In this document: positions 1-7,479 of the stretch, one piece after another
How the letters are laid out: each line of letters opens with the position of its first letter
How positions within the stretch are numbered: the stretch's first letter is position 1
Assembly: GCA_963977185.1 (NCBI GenBank)
Contig: CAXBNV010000035.1
Span: forward strand, 1-16,274
DNA from: CAXBNV01 sp963977185
GTDB taxonomy: Bacteria > Pseudomonadota > Gammaproteobacteria > JAGOUU01
Length of the DNA: 16,274 bases
Direction: 5' to 3'
The notes under the pieces: model-generated
The model's input: the letters and a program-made list of their open reading frames with translations, nothing else
Database searches by the model: none
Told to the model about the DNA's origin: nothing
Position numbers and translations under genes: made by a program

Positions 1-1
1 A

Positions 2-64
2 ACTTTAGTTGGCACAAAAGGATTTCGATGCTCTAACAATACATCAAAAACCTTTGAAGATTAA
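2..64 (+). CDS. Possible 3' end of an unidentified protein (partial)
   Basis: An open frame enters from the left edge and ends at a TAA at 62-64, giving about 20 residues that finish in TSKTFED. The third codon positions are mostly A or T, like the genes nearby, which favours this frame over the two other plus-strand frames. If real, the gene converges on the DAHP synthase gene, whose stop codon lies only 15 bp away. The fragment is too short to identify. The minus strand offers no convincing start codon here, so a third gene of the rph operon looks less likely. Confidence 0.3.
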   Translation, partial: TLVGTKGFRCSNNTSKTFED

Positions 65-79
65 GCAATATATTATTTC

Positions 80-913
80 CTATAATATAGATTTTATTAT
101 GTAATCAAACTCTTGAAAACTTAAGGCCTGTTCTTTATCAGATAAAGAGTTTTCAGGATCAGAGTGAACTTCTATGATAACTCCATTGGCTCCAATAGCT
201 TTGCTGGCAACTGTCATTGCTGGAATAATTTCTTTGATTCCTGTGCCATGACTTGGATCTGTAATAATAGGCAAATGAGTTACTTGTTGTAAAATTGGCA
301 CAGCAGCAAGATCTAAAGTATTTCTTGTTAATGATTCAAATGTTCTTATGCCTCTTTCGCATAAAATAACATTAGGATTGCCATGAGATAATATATATTC
401 TGCAGCTAATAAAAATTCTTCGTATGTTGCTGCAAAATGTCTTTTTAATAATATTGGTTTATTAGTTTTACCAACAGTTTTTAATAGACTGTAATTTTGC
501 ATATTACGAGCGCCAATTTGTAGTATATCTACATAATTACTGACAACTTCTACATCCATTGAATCCATTACTTCTGAAACACTTAACATGCCATACGTGC
601 TAGCAGCTTCTTGCATATATTCAAGGCCTTTAATACCAAGACCTTGAAATGAATACGGAGAAGTTCTTGGTTTAAATGCACCGCCTCTTAAAATAGGAAC
701 ATTTTTTGAACTTAAGTATTTTGCAATAGTTAAAATTTGCTCTTGTGACTCAATAGCACAAGGGCCAGCCATAACAGTAAAATTATCTGAATGTTTTTCA
801 GAGCTTATGTTATAACCTTTGATATTTATTAAAGTTGTATGAGAGGAATTTTCTCTTGCTGCAAACTTTAATTTTTTTTTCAAAAATTTTACTTGTTCTT
901 GGAAAAGGCTCAT
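80..913 (-). CDS. 3-deoxy-7-phosphoheptulonate (DAHP) synthase, class I-beta, core-only
   Basis: This enzyme condenses phosphoenolpyruvate with erythrose 4-phosphate, the first step of the shikimate pathway to aromatic amino acids and folate. The 277 residues show the I-beta signatures: GPCAIES (50-56), LRGGAFKPRTSPYSFQG (75-91), GARNMQNY (134-141), CERGIRTFE (185-193) and DPSHGTG (219-225). Expected metal ligands are present as Cys52, His222, Glu248 and Asp259. CERGIRTFE separates it from the related KDO8P synthase. The protein begins about 48 residues before GPC, so neither the ACT-like domain nor the chorismate mutase domain found fused to many I-beta enzymes is present, and feedback control through those domains is not expected. 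One oddity is KRH (157-159), where a Gly usually follows Lys-Arg. It lies 3 bp downstream of rph with no clear Shine-Dalgarno, suggesting translational coupling. Confidence 0.93.
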   Translation of the reverse strand: MSLFQEQVKFLKKKLKFAARENSSHTTLINIKGYNISSEKHSDNFTVMAGPCAIESQEQILTIAKYLSSKNVPILRGGAFKPRTSPYSFQGLGIKGLEYMQEAASTYGMLSVSEVMDSMDVEVVSNYVDILQIGARNMQNYSLLKTVGKTNKPILLKRHFAATYEEFLLAAEYILSHGNPNVILCERGIRTFESLTRNTLDLAAVPILQQVTHLPIITDPSHGTGIKEIIPAMTVASKAIGANGVIIEVHSDPENSLSDKEQALSFQEFDYIIKSIL

Positions 914-916
914 ATT

Positions 917-1636
917 TTAATCAATATTTAATGATGATTTTTGTAATTCAAATAGTTGCTTTATTCCGCCTTGCGCTAATTCTATCATTTTAAATAATTC
1001 ATCTTGAGTCATTGCTCGACCTTCTGCAGTACCTTGAACTTCTATAAACTCGCCTTTATCGTTCATGATAACATTCATATCTGTTTCTGCTTGAGAATCT
1101 TCTATATATTCTAAATCCAAAATAGGGGTGTTTTGAAAAATTCCTGCAGATACAGCTGCTATTTGATTAGTGATGGGATTTTCAGCAATAAGTCTTTTGT
1201 TAAGCATAGTGCTTATAGCATCATGTAAAGCAACATAGCTACCAGTAATAGCGGCTGTTCTTGTTCCACCGTCAGCTTGAAGAACATCACAATCAACAGT
1301 GATAGAATGTTCGCCAAGTTTAACTAAATCTATACATGCTCTTAATGATCTAGCTATTAATCTTTGAATTTCTTGAGTTCTACCTGTTTGACCTCTTTTG
1401 GCTTCTCTGTCAGTTCTATCATGCGTTGCTCGGGGTAGCATGCCATATTCAGCAGTTATCCAGCCAGCGCCAGTGCCTTTGCGAAATCTAGGAACATAAT
1501 TTAATTGAACTGTTGCATTACATAGCACTTTTGTATCACCAAAAGATATTAAAACAGAGCCTTCAGCATGCTTTGTATAATTTCTTGTTATAGTAACGTC
1601 ACGTAATTGATTAAATTCTCTAGAATCTGGGCGCAT
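917..1636 (-). CDS. rph: Ribonuclease PH
   Basis: RNase PH is a phosphate-dependent 3'-to-5' exoribonuclease that trims tRNA 3' ends; it acts as a hexameric ring in the cytoplasm. The protein starts MRPDSR, close to the family's usual MRPDGR. It carries the family blocks TVQLNYVPRFRKGTGAGW, the Arg-rich stretch ending GRTQEIQRLIARSLRA, and DCDVLQADGGTRTAAITG, which contains the phosphate-binding and catalytic region. An in-frame ATG two codons upstream (1640-1642) would add Met-Phe. I prefer the ATG at 1634-1636 because it gives the family N-terminus, a length of 239 residues (E. coli is about 238), and a 6-nt spacing from the AGAGAG ribosome-binding site, which abuts the upstream ATG directly. 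It is the first gene of a two-gene minus-strand operon with DAHP synthase and is divergent from gmk. Confidence 0.96.
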   Translation of the reverse strand: MRPDSREFNQLRDVTITRNYTKHAEGSVLISFGDTKVLCNATVQLNYVPRFRKGTGAGWITAEYGMLPRATHDRTDREAKRGQTGRTQEIQRLIARSLRACIDLVKLGEHSITVDCDVLQADGGTRTAAITGSYVALHDAISTMLNKRLIAENPITNQIAAVSAGIFQNTPILDLEYIEDSQAETDMNVIMNDKGEFIEVQGTAEGRAMTQDELFKMIELAQGGIKQLFELQKSSLNID

Positions 1637-1642
1637 AAACAT

Positions 1643-1648
1643 CTCTCT
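1643..1648 (-). promoter_or_regulatory. Ribosome-binding site of rph (decides the start)
   Basis: On the minus strand the sequence reads AGAGAG-ATG-TTT-ATG. The purine run touches the first ATG directly, which leaves no spacer, but sits 6 nt from the second. It therefore supports translation from the second ATG, giving MRPDSR. Confidence 0.6.
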
Positions 1649-1691
1649 ATAATGTAGATATAACTTATAATTTAGTTAAAGAAAATTAGTA

Positions 1692-1721
1692 TAAGGCTAA
1701 CAAAAAAGCTAACCGTATGAT
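1692..1721 (+). promoter_or_regulatory. Candidate gmk promoter with a direct repeat
   Basis: A TATGAT hexamer (1716-1721, five of six matches to the sigma-70 -10 box) lies about 37 bp before the gmk ATG. No good -35 box is at the expected distance. Its place is taken by two direct copies of GCTAAC (1696-1701 and 1708-1713) spaced 12 bp apart around an A-tract. This looks like an activator-type site, but that is inference from spacing only. A minus-strand promoter for rph must lie in the same gap; I could not choose one. Confidence 0.3.
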
Positions 1722-1757
1722 ACAATTATTTTTTTATTTTTTCAAATACTATTAATC

Positions 1758-2384
1758 ATGACAGATAACTATATAGGGCGATTAGTTGTTATTTCAGCTC
1801 CATCAGGAGGTGGTAAAACAAGTTTAATAAAAGAATTAATTGCTAAGAATAAAAGGCTTGTAAAATCAATCTCTTATACAACAAGACAGATGAGACCAGG
1901 TGAAGTAACTGGAGTTAATTATAATTTTGTTTCCGATAGCGAATTTAAAGAGTTACTAGATAGAAATTTATTTTTAGAGCATGCTAAAGTGTATGATCAT
2001 CGCTATGGTACTAGCAAACTTTGGGTTGAAAACCAATTAGCTAAAGGAGTCGATGTTATTTTAGATCTAGATTGGCAAGGAGCAAGAAGTATTAAACATA
2101 TATTTCCTAAATGTGTTAATGTTTATCTTTTGCCACCTTCTATCAAAGAATTAAAAGCAAGATTAGAAAATCGAGGTCAAGATAGTCAAGAGATTATTCA
2201 AAAGCGAATTAAAATGGCTAAAGATGACATAAGTCATTATAATGAATTTGATTATGTAATAGTTAACGATAGCTTTGATAAGGCAATACATGATATGCAG
2301 GCTATTCTTGACAGTTTAAGATTAAAAAATGATATTCAAAAAATTAAGCAGGCTAAGTTACTGCAACAATTATTAGCAGAATAA
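1758..2384 (+). CDS. gmk: Guanylate kinase
   Basis: It phosphorylates GMP to GDP with ATP, an essential step in GTP supply. The 208-residue protein has the P-loop APSGGGKT at 14-21 (the usual form is APSGAGKS/T) and the GMP-binding block SYTTRQMRPGE at 39-49. It continues with GVNYNF and EHAKVYDHRYGTSK, and DLDWQGARSIK, and ends with the lid-region residues RLENRGQDS. Length matches the family (E. coli 207). The ATG is the only sensible start, yet it follows a U-rich leader without a Shine-Dalgarno. It opens a plus-strand series gmk-rpoZ-spoT-ridA, the conserved order in many gammaproteobacteria, in which GTP synthesis sits beside ppGpp metabolism. Confidence 0.97.
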   Translation: MTDNYIGRLVVISAPSGGGKTSLIKELIAKNKRLVKSISYTTRQMRPGEVTGVNYNFVSDSEFKELLDRNLFLEHAKVYDHRYGTSKLWVENQLAKGVDVILDLDWQGARSIKHIFPKCVNVYLLPPSIKELKARLENRGQDSQEIIQKRIKMAKDDISHYNEFDYVIVNDSFDKAIHDMQAILDSLRLKNDIQKIKQAKLLQQLLAE

Positions 2385-2420
2385 TTAAATATTTTATATA
2401 ATATAATTTAAATTTTTAAT

Positions 2421-2427
2421 GAGGTGA
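2421..2427 (+). promoter_or_regulatory. Strong ribosome-binding site for the GTG start of rpoZ
   Basis: GAGGTGA is the strongest Shine-Dalgarno match seen in this window. It ends 5-6 nt before a GTG at 2433-2435 that opens the canonical omega N-terminus MARITIEDCL. It compensates for the non-ATG start. Confidence 0.75.
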
Positions 2428-2432
2428 AATAA

Positions 2433-2714
2433 GTGGCTAGAATAACTATTGAAGATTGTCTTGATCATGTTGATAACAGGTTTGAATTAGTGTTAGCAGC
2501 AACAAAAAGAGCACGTGATCTTAGTTTTGGTAGAGTTGAATCAACAGTGCCAATTGATAATGATAAGTTTACGGTAGTTGCTTTAAGAGAAATAGCAGCT
2601 GGCCAATATAATTATGAGCAGTATCTTCAAGAAATAAATGAAAGAGAATTTGGTGGCGCAGATAAAGCTAGGAAGAAAGAAGGCTTTACTAAAGAATCTG
2701 ATATAAAAGAATAG
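2433..2714 (+). CDS. rpoZ: DNA-directed RNA polymerase omega subunit
   Basis: Omega binds the beta' subunit, aids RNA polymerase assembly and forms part of one ppGpp-binding site on the enzyme. The 93 residues follow the gammaproteobacterial pattern closely: MARITIEDCLDHVDNRFELV, then ATKRARDL, and KFTVVALREIAAGQ in the second conserved block. The C-terminal tail is charged and poorly conserved, as is normal. Length matches E. coli omega (91). Translation starts at GTG, supported by the strong GAGGTGA upstream. It lies 48 bp after gmk and 98 bp before spoT, placing a ppGpp target beside the ppGpp enzyme. Confidence 0.97.
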   Translation: MARITIEDCLDHVDNRFELVLAATKRARDLSFGRVESTVPIDNDKFTVVALREIAAGQYNYEQYLQEINEREFGGADKARKKEGFTKESDIKE

Positions 2715-2735
2715 TAAGACATAATACTAAGTTAT

Positions 2736-2741
2736 TATAAT
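2736..2741 (+). promoter_or_regulatory. Candidate -10 box upstream of spoT
   Basis: A perfect TATAAT lies in the 98-bp gap between rpoZ and spoT, the longest gap within the gmk-oxyR series. No TTGACA-like box is at 16-18 bp; an AAGACA at 2716-2721 is too close. In such AT-rich DNA a lone TATAAT is weak evidence. It could give spoT a separate start of transcription. Confidence 0.25.
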
Positions 2742-2812
2742 GTATGGTTTGTCTATATATAAATATTGTAGATATTCTATTTTTTACCTCTATGGGCTAT
2801 ATTTAATTGTAT

Positions 2813-4909
2813 ATGCCAACATTTAATAAATTAAAAACAGAACTAGCGTCATATCTTGATAAGCTGCAAATCAAGGAAATTGAGAAAGCTTATAACTTTG
2901 CCAAAGTGGCTCATGAAGGACAGAAAAGGATAACTGGTGAGCCATATATTACTCATCCATTAGAAGTATGTTTTATATTATCTGATTTACGTCTTGATAC
3001 GCAAAGCTTAGTTGTAGCTCTTTTACATGATGTTATTGAAGATACCCCTTTTACCAAACAAGAAATAACCAAAGAGTTTGGCGGGCAAGTTTCATATTTG
3101 GTCGACAGCGTAAGTAAGCTTGATAAGTTAAGCTTTAATTCTCTTGCTGAAGCTCAAGCTGAAAATTATCGAAAGATGTTATTAGCTATGGTTAAAGACG
3201 TCAGAGTTATTATTATTAAAATGGCTGACAGATTACATAATATGCGGACGTTGTATGTTATGTCTCAAGAAAAAAGAAAAAGAATAGCAAAAGAAACTTT
3301 AGATATTTATGCTCCAATTGCAAACAGATTAGGCATGCATAGTTTTAAAGAAGAATTAGAATATTTAAGCTTTATTAATTTATATCCAGTTAGAGCTAAA
3401 ATATTAAGAAGTGCTTTAGATAAGCGTTTAGGCTCTCAAAAATCTGCAATAAAAAAGATAAAAAAAGAGCTTGATAAAAAGTTTCAAAGCTTAAAAATTA
3501 AAGATTACAAAATTGATTGGCGAGAAAAAAATTTATATAGTATATATAAAAAAATGAAAACTAAGCGGATGTCGCTTGATGATATTACCGATGTAATTGC
3601 TTTTCGGATTGAAGTTGCTGATATTGATACTTGCTATAGGGCTTTAGGAGTCGCTCATAATTTATATAAACCTCTTCTTAGTAAGTTTAAAGATTATATC
3701 GCTATTCCTAAAGTAAATAATTATCAATCTTTACATACTATATTACTAGGGCCAAGTGGCGTTCCTATTGAGTGCCAAATTAGAACAAAAGAAATGCATT
3801 ATTTGGCAGAGCATGGAATAGCTGCACATTGGCTTTATAAACATCCTGATGCAAGTATTTCTAATGCTTATATAAGAGCAAGAGAATGGTTTAATTCTCT
3901 AGAAGATATGCAAAATAATGTAACGAGTACTTTAGAGTTCATTGAAAGCGTTAAAATTGATTTATTTCCTGAGGAAGTTTATGTTTTTACTCCAAAAGGG
4001 GATATTGTTAAGCTTTTGAAAGGATCAACAGTTATCGATTTTGCCTATGAAGTACATACTGATATTGGGAACACATGTGTAACATCTAAAGTAGATAAGA
4101 AGATAGCACCATTAAGTATGGAATTAAAAAGTGGTCAAAGAGTAGAAATTATCACATCCAAAAAAGCAAGACCAAACCCTGCATGGTTGCATTTTGTTAT
4201 TACTAGTAAAGCTAAAAATAGAATTAGACATTACATTAAAGATAAAAAGAAAATTGATGCAGAAAAATTAGGCAAAAGATTACTAGGAAGTTTAATTAAT
4301 TTAAAATTGATTGATAATAATCTTATAGATAAACTTAAAAAAGAATATCACATCGAGACAATAAATGAGTTATATCATGATTTAGGTTATGGAAATAGAT
4401 TGGTTAATTTAGTTGCAAAATATATGAAAGGTCAGCTAGAAAATAGCGATTATGTTGAATCAAATTTAAAACCTGTTTCGATTAAAGGAACAGAAGGGCT
4501 TGTTGTACATTTTGCAGAATGCTGTATGCCTATTCCTGGGGATCCAATTGTTGGGATAATTTTAAAAAATCAAGGCGTGACTATTCATACCGAGCAGTGC
4601 TCAAAAATAAATAAATATAGAGACAGTTACGCTAGTTTTTTACATTTAAATTGGGCTGGCAACATAACAAAAGAGTTTAGTGTTAAAATAAATATAGAAG
4701 TAGAAAATAAAAAAGGGATGCTAGCACAATTAGCTACGGCTATTACAGAAGAAAATGCTAATATAGAAAATATTACAACAAAAGATTTTGATGCAAAAAA
4801 ATATTCATTAATAATTGCAACTCTTGGTGTAAGTGATATCAAGCATTTAAATCAAGTAATTAAAAAATTATTAAAATTACAAAATGTTAGTAGTGTTGTC
4901 AGAGGCTAA
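2813..4909 (+). CDS. spoT: Bifunctional (p)ppGpp synthetase/hydrolase SpoT
   Basis: SpoT makes and degrades the alarmone (p)ppGpp. Counting from this ATG (698 residues), the N-terminal HD hydrolase domain holds HDVIED near 72-77 and KMADRLHNMRTL near 136-147, so the hydrolase site looks intact. The synthetase domain follows with DVIAFRI, KFKDYIAIPK and YQSLHT, and the block from ECQIRT through AAHWLYK. Then come the TGS domain (about 388-450, VYVFTPKG to VEIIT), the Cys-containing block AECCMPIPGDP (about 568-578), and a C-terminal ACT domain (about 625-698). The similarity to E. coli SpoT is collinear throughout. RelA would show an EXDD motif where this protein has KFKD, so RelA is excluded. 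A TTG two codons upstream is possible but the ATG is preferred. No Shine-Dalgarno is obvious. Confidence 0.96.
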   Translation: MPTFNKLKTELASYLDKLQIKEIEKAYNFAKVAHEGQKRITGEPYITHPLEVCFILSDLRLDTQSLVVALLHDVIEDTPFTKQEITKEFGGQVSYLVDSVSKLDKLSFNSLAEAQAENYRKMLLAMVKDVRVIIIKMADRLHNMRTLYVMSQEKRKRIAKETLDIYAPIANRLGMHSFKEELEYLSFINLYPVRAKILRSALDKRLGSQKSAIKKIKKELDKKFQSLKIKDYKIDWREKNLYSIYKKMKTKRMSLDDITDVIAFRIEVADIDTCYRALGVAHNLYKPLLSKFKDYIAIPKVNNYQSLHTILLGPSGVPIECQIRTKEMHYLAEHGIAAHWLYKHPDASISNAYIRAREWFNSLEDMQNNVTSTLEFIESVKIDLFPEEVYVFTPKGDIVKLLKGSTVIDFAYEVHTDIGNTCVTSKVDKKIAPLSMELKSGQRVEIITSKKARPNPAWLHFVITSKAKNRIRHYIKDKKKIDAEKLGKRLLGSLINLKLIDNNLIDKLKKEYHIETINELYHDLGYGNRLVNLVAKYMKGQLENSDYVESNLKPVSIKGTEGLVVHFAECCMPIPGDPIVGIILKNQGVTIHTEQCSKINKYRDSYASFLHLNWAGNITKEFSVKINIEVENKKGMLAQLATAITEENANIENITTKDFDAKKYSLIIATLGVSDIKHLNQVIKKLLKLQNVSSVVRG

Positions 4910-4941
4910 AGTATAATATTTAAATAATAAAGGATTATATA

Positions 4942-5328
4942 ATGAGTAGTAAAGTAGAAATAAATACTGATAAAGCGCCAAGCGCTATAGGACCATATTC
5001 TCAAGCTATACAAGTAGAAAATATATTATATATATCAGGCCAAATACCAATTGATCCTATTACAGGAGATCTTGATAATTCTACTTTTGAATCACAAGTT
5101 ATTAGAGTATTTGAAAATTTAAAAGCAATTTGTGGTGGCTGTAATGTTAGTATTAATAATATAGTAAAAATAAATTTATATTTAACAGATTTAAATCAAT
5201 TTAATATAGTAAATGGAATTATGGCTAATTATTTTCAAAAACCATATCCAGCAAGAACAACAGTTGAAGTTTCTAAGCTTCCTAAAGGAGCAAATTTTGA
5301 AGCTGATGCTATAGTTAAATTAACTTAA
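4942..5328 (+). CDS. ridA: RidA family enamine/imine deaminase
   Basis: RidA (YjgF/YER057c/UK114 family) hydrolyses reactive 2-aminoacrylate and related imines released by pyridoxal-phosphate enzymes such as threonine dehydratase, protecting other enzymes from damage. The 128 residues begin with the typical KAPSAIGPYSQA (11-22), followed by ISGQIPIDP (31-39). The catalytic Arg105 in PARTTVEV and Glu120 are at the same numbers as in E. coli RidA, which is also 128 residues long. An AAAGGA sits about 7 nt upstream of the ATG. It lies 32 bp after spoT, a linkage found in several gammaproteobacteria, and is very probably co-transcribed with it. Confidence 0.95.
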   Translation: MSSKVEINTDKAPSAIGPYSQAIQVENILYISGQIPIDPITGDLDNSTFESQVIRVFENLKAICGGCNVSINNIVKINLYLTDLNQFNIVNGIMANYFQKPYPARTTVEVSKLPKGANFEADAIVKLT

Positions 5329-5376
5329 TTTTAGGTAAATAAAAGATGAGCAAAGCTTAATTGGATGATATTTTAT

Positions 5377-6516
5377 ATGGTTAAATTAATAGCTTTTATT
5401 ATAGTGGGTGTTTTTTCTCTTATTTCTCTTATTTCATGTAATAGTGGAAAGGCTATTAACATTGATAAAAAAACATGGTTTGAGTTATCAGATAGAGAAA
5501 ATAAGAAGCAAGAGGAGAAAAAAACTCTAAAGGTAGAGTTAGCTCCTAATATTATTATTCCAGCGCCATGGAAGGCACAAGAAAAGCTTCCTGATCCAAA
5601 AATATTGTTTACTAAAAAAGGTGGAATCGCACAAACTGTTGCAAATAAAGATGGAATTTATGGTGAAGGATTAACTCTTGATCAGTTTAGTTTATCTGAA
5701 AATGATCCCAATTATCAATTATTATTAGAATCTAGAAAAGGTAATGTTTCTGCTCAAACTGAGCTTGCTGATAATTTATTTAATTCAGCATCAACCCAAA
5801 TAGAGCTAACTGAGGCTATTAATTGGTATTCTAAAGCAGCAGAAAAAGGATCTGCTTATGCTGCATATATGTTAAGTATTGTTTATCAAAATGGTTATGG
5901 TATTAAGAAAAGTGCTAATAATTCTATAAAATGGTATAACATAGCAGAAACTAAGCCTGATAGTGTTGTAGCTAAGTTATTAATCGCAAAAAGATATTTA
6001 GATCCAAAAAGTAGTATGTTTGATGAAAAACGTGCTTTATGGTGGATGGAAGTAGCTGCGTCTAAAAATAATATAGATGCTCAAAATTATTTAGGTGATA
6101 TGTACGCTCTAGGAATAGGAACTAGTATTAAGCCATTAGATGCTCTTAAATGGTATGGTATGGCTGCAGCAAGAGGATCAGCATACGCTCAATACAGTTT
6201 AGGTGTATTGTATTATAATGGCACAGGGATTCCTAAAGATTATACTAAAGCAGTTAAATGGTCTGAATATGCTGCAAAACAAGGTTTAGTTGAAGCTCAG
6301 TATTTATTATCAGAAATGTATTATGAAGGTTTAGGAGTTAAGAAAAGTAATATAGATGCATATGCATGGCTCAAGTTAGCAAAGGCAAATGAGAATATTA
6401 TTGATCCTAAATTTGATAATATGTTAAATAATCTTATGGTTAACCTATCTCCTAGCCAACTACAAAAAGCTATAGATAAAGAACAAGAATTGAGGTTAAG
6501 ATTTAGTTTAAGTTAA
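5377..6516 (+). CDS. Sel1-repeat lipoprotein
   Basis: The protein has a short Met-Val-Lys n-region, a hydrophobic stretch and the lipobox LISC, so it should be lipidated at Cys21 (counting from 5377) after signal peptidase II cleavage. Asn at +2 rather than Asp suggests outer-membrane sorting. A charged, proline-bearing linker follows. About six Sel1-like repeats of some 36 residues fill roughly residues 122-340, with hallmarks such as AEKGSAYAAYMLS, YQNGYGIKKS, LGDMYALGIG, AARGSAYAQYSLG and YYNGTGIPKD. Sel1 repeats are alpha-helical protein-binding scaffolds. An ATG at 5365 would add four residues; I prefer 5377 because GGATGA sits 8 nt upstream and the n-region is then normal. It lies 22 bp before the oxyR-like gene. 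Its partner cannot be read from the sequence. Confidence 0.88.
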   Translation: MVKLIAFIIVGVFSLISLISCNSGKAINIDKKTWFELSDRENKKQEEKKTLKVELAPNIIIPAPWKAQEKLPDPKILFTKKGGIAQTVANKDGIYGEGLTLDQFSLSENDPNYQLLLESRKGNVSAQTELADNLFNSASTQIELTEAINWYSKAAEKGSAYAAYMLSIVYQNGYGIKKSANNSIKWYNIAETKPDSVVAKLLIAKRYLDPKSSMFDEKRALWWMEVAASKNNIDAQNYLGDMYALGIGTSIKPLDALKWYGMAAARGSAYAQYSLGVLYYNGTGIPKDYTKAVKWSEYAAKQGLVEAQYLLSEMYYEGLGVKKSNIDAYAWLKLAKANENIIDPKFDNMLNNLMVNLSPSQLQKAIDKEQELRLRFSLS

Positions 6517-6538
6517 TTTAAAGCAAACAGGATGTAAC

Positions 6539-7453
6539 ATGACATTAACGGAATTACGTTATATAGTAACAGTATCAAAAACAAAGCATTTTGGGAAAGC
6601 AGCATCAAAATGCTTCGTTAGTCAGCCCACGCTTAGTGTCGCAATTAGAAAATTAGAAGATGAATTAGATGTAGAAATTTTCGAGCGAGGCAGAAGTGAA
6701 GTAAATATAACTCCTATTGGTCATGTAATTTTAGAGCAAGCCGAAAAAATATTAGAAGAAGCTCATGCAATAAAAAAAATAACAGAAAAGCTTAAAGGAA
6801 ATACATATGAGCCGATTAGAGTTTCAGCATTATCCAGTATAGGCCCTTATATTTATCCTTATATTGTTAAAGAAGTAAAAAAATCTTTACCAAAAGTTTT
6901 TGTTAACTTTAAATTAGCAGAGCTAAATAGTTTAAAAAACGATTTACTTGATAGCCACATTGATTTTGCCTTATCAACTACTCTGATTAATCATGATAAA
7001 ATACAATATCAAGAAGTATATGAAGAGCCATTGGTTGCAATAATACCTAAAGAGCATAATCTTAGTACAAAAGACAGCTTATTATTAGATGACTTGAAAA
7101 ATGAAAATGTCGTTTTGGTTGATGTTAAAAATAGTTATAGGCAAGAAGTTTTGAATTTATTGCCATCACTTTATGTTGAAAATAACCAAGATAATTTTTT
7201 ATGTGAAAGTGATACTATTGATAATATTTTTAATATAGTAGGCCTTGGATCAGGCATTAGTATAGTCCCATATTCAGCAATAAATAATATTTCATATTAT
7301 CTTGATGATTTAATTAAAGTTATTCCGTTTAAGGAATCTAATATGAAAAGAATAGTATATTGTATGTGGCGTAAAGGATTTTACCGTGAATATGTCTTAA
7401 ATGAATTTTTAGATATTTTGAAAAAAGATAATATTTTTGAACAAATTTCATGA
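6539..7453 (+). CDS. LysR-family transcriptional regulator, OxyR-like but lacking the redox cysteines
   Basis: This 304-residue protein aligns almost without gaps to E. coli OxyR over its first 200 residues. The N-terminal winged helix-turn-helix reads LRYIVTVSKTKHFGKAA followed by SQPTLSVAIRKLEDEL (28-43). The effector domain has IGPYIYPYI at 101-109, where OxyR has VGPYLLPHI, and GLGSGISIVP (235-244). The peroxide-sensing cysteines are missing: Ser199 stands where E. coli has Cys199, and Leu208 where it has Cys208. Cysteines remain at 25, 222 and 275. Thr100, which helps peroxide reduction in OxyR, is Ser100. It may therefore answer to another signal or use Cys222. An AGGA sits 6 nt before the ATG. 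It is the last gene of the close-packed series from gmk. Confidence 0.88.
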   Translation: MTLTELRYIVTVSKTKHFGKAASKCFVSQPTLSVAIRKLEDELDVEIFERGRSEVNITPIGHVILEQAEKILEEAHAIKKITEKLKGNTYEPIRVSALSSIGPYIYPYIVKEVKKSLPKVFVNFKLAELNSLKNDLLDSHIDFALSTTLINHDKIQYQEVYEEPLVAIIPKEHNLSTKDSLLLDDLKNENVVLVDVKNSYRQEVLNLLPSLYVENNQDNFLCESDTIDNIFNIVGLGSGISIVPYSAINNISYYLDDLIKVIPFKESNMKRIVYCMWRKGFYREYVLNEFLDILKKDNIFEQIS

Positions 7454-7454
7454 T

Positions 7455-7479
7455 TAACTGTCTTTATAAGTAACAGTTA
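7455..7479 (+). repeat. Inverted repeat downstream of the OxyR-like gene
   Basis: TAACTGT (7455-7461) is perfectly complementary to ACAGTTA (7473-7479) across an 11-nt loop. No U-run follows, so on its own it is not a classical intrinsic terminator. It could stabilise the mRNA 3' end or be a protein-binding dyad. Confidence 0.5.

Noticed and set aside
1..60. Minus-strand frame ending in LEHRNPFVPTKV toward the left edge
   Set aside because: A stop codon lies just upstream and no ATG is in frame, so a gene start here would need an unsupported TTG.
80..913. KDO8P synthase assignment
   Set aside because: The motifs CERGIRTFE and GGAFKPRTSPYSFQG are those of class I-beta DAHP synthase, not KDO8P synthase.
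4627..4842. Open frame on the minus strand inside spoT
   Set aside because: It lies opposite the conserved ACT-domain region of spoT, has a low-complexity hydrophobic translation and no ribosome-binding site.
2813..4909. RelA assignment
   Set aside because: The HD hydrolase motif is intact and the synthetase loop is KFKD, not the EXDD of RelA; the neighbourhood with rpoZ is that of spoT.
7450..7473. Short frame MINCLYK as an attenuator leader peptide for the acetolactate synthase-like gene
   Set aside because: It has no run of branched-chain amino acid codons and simply overlaps the stop codon of the upstream gene.
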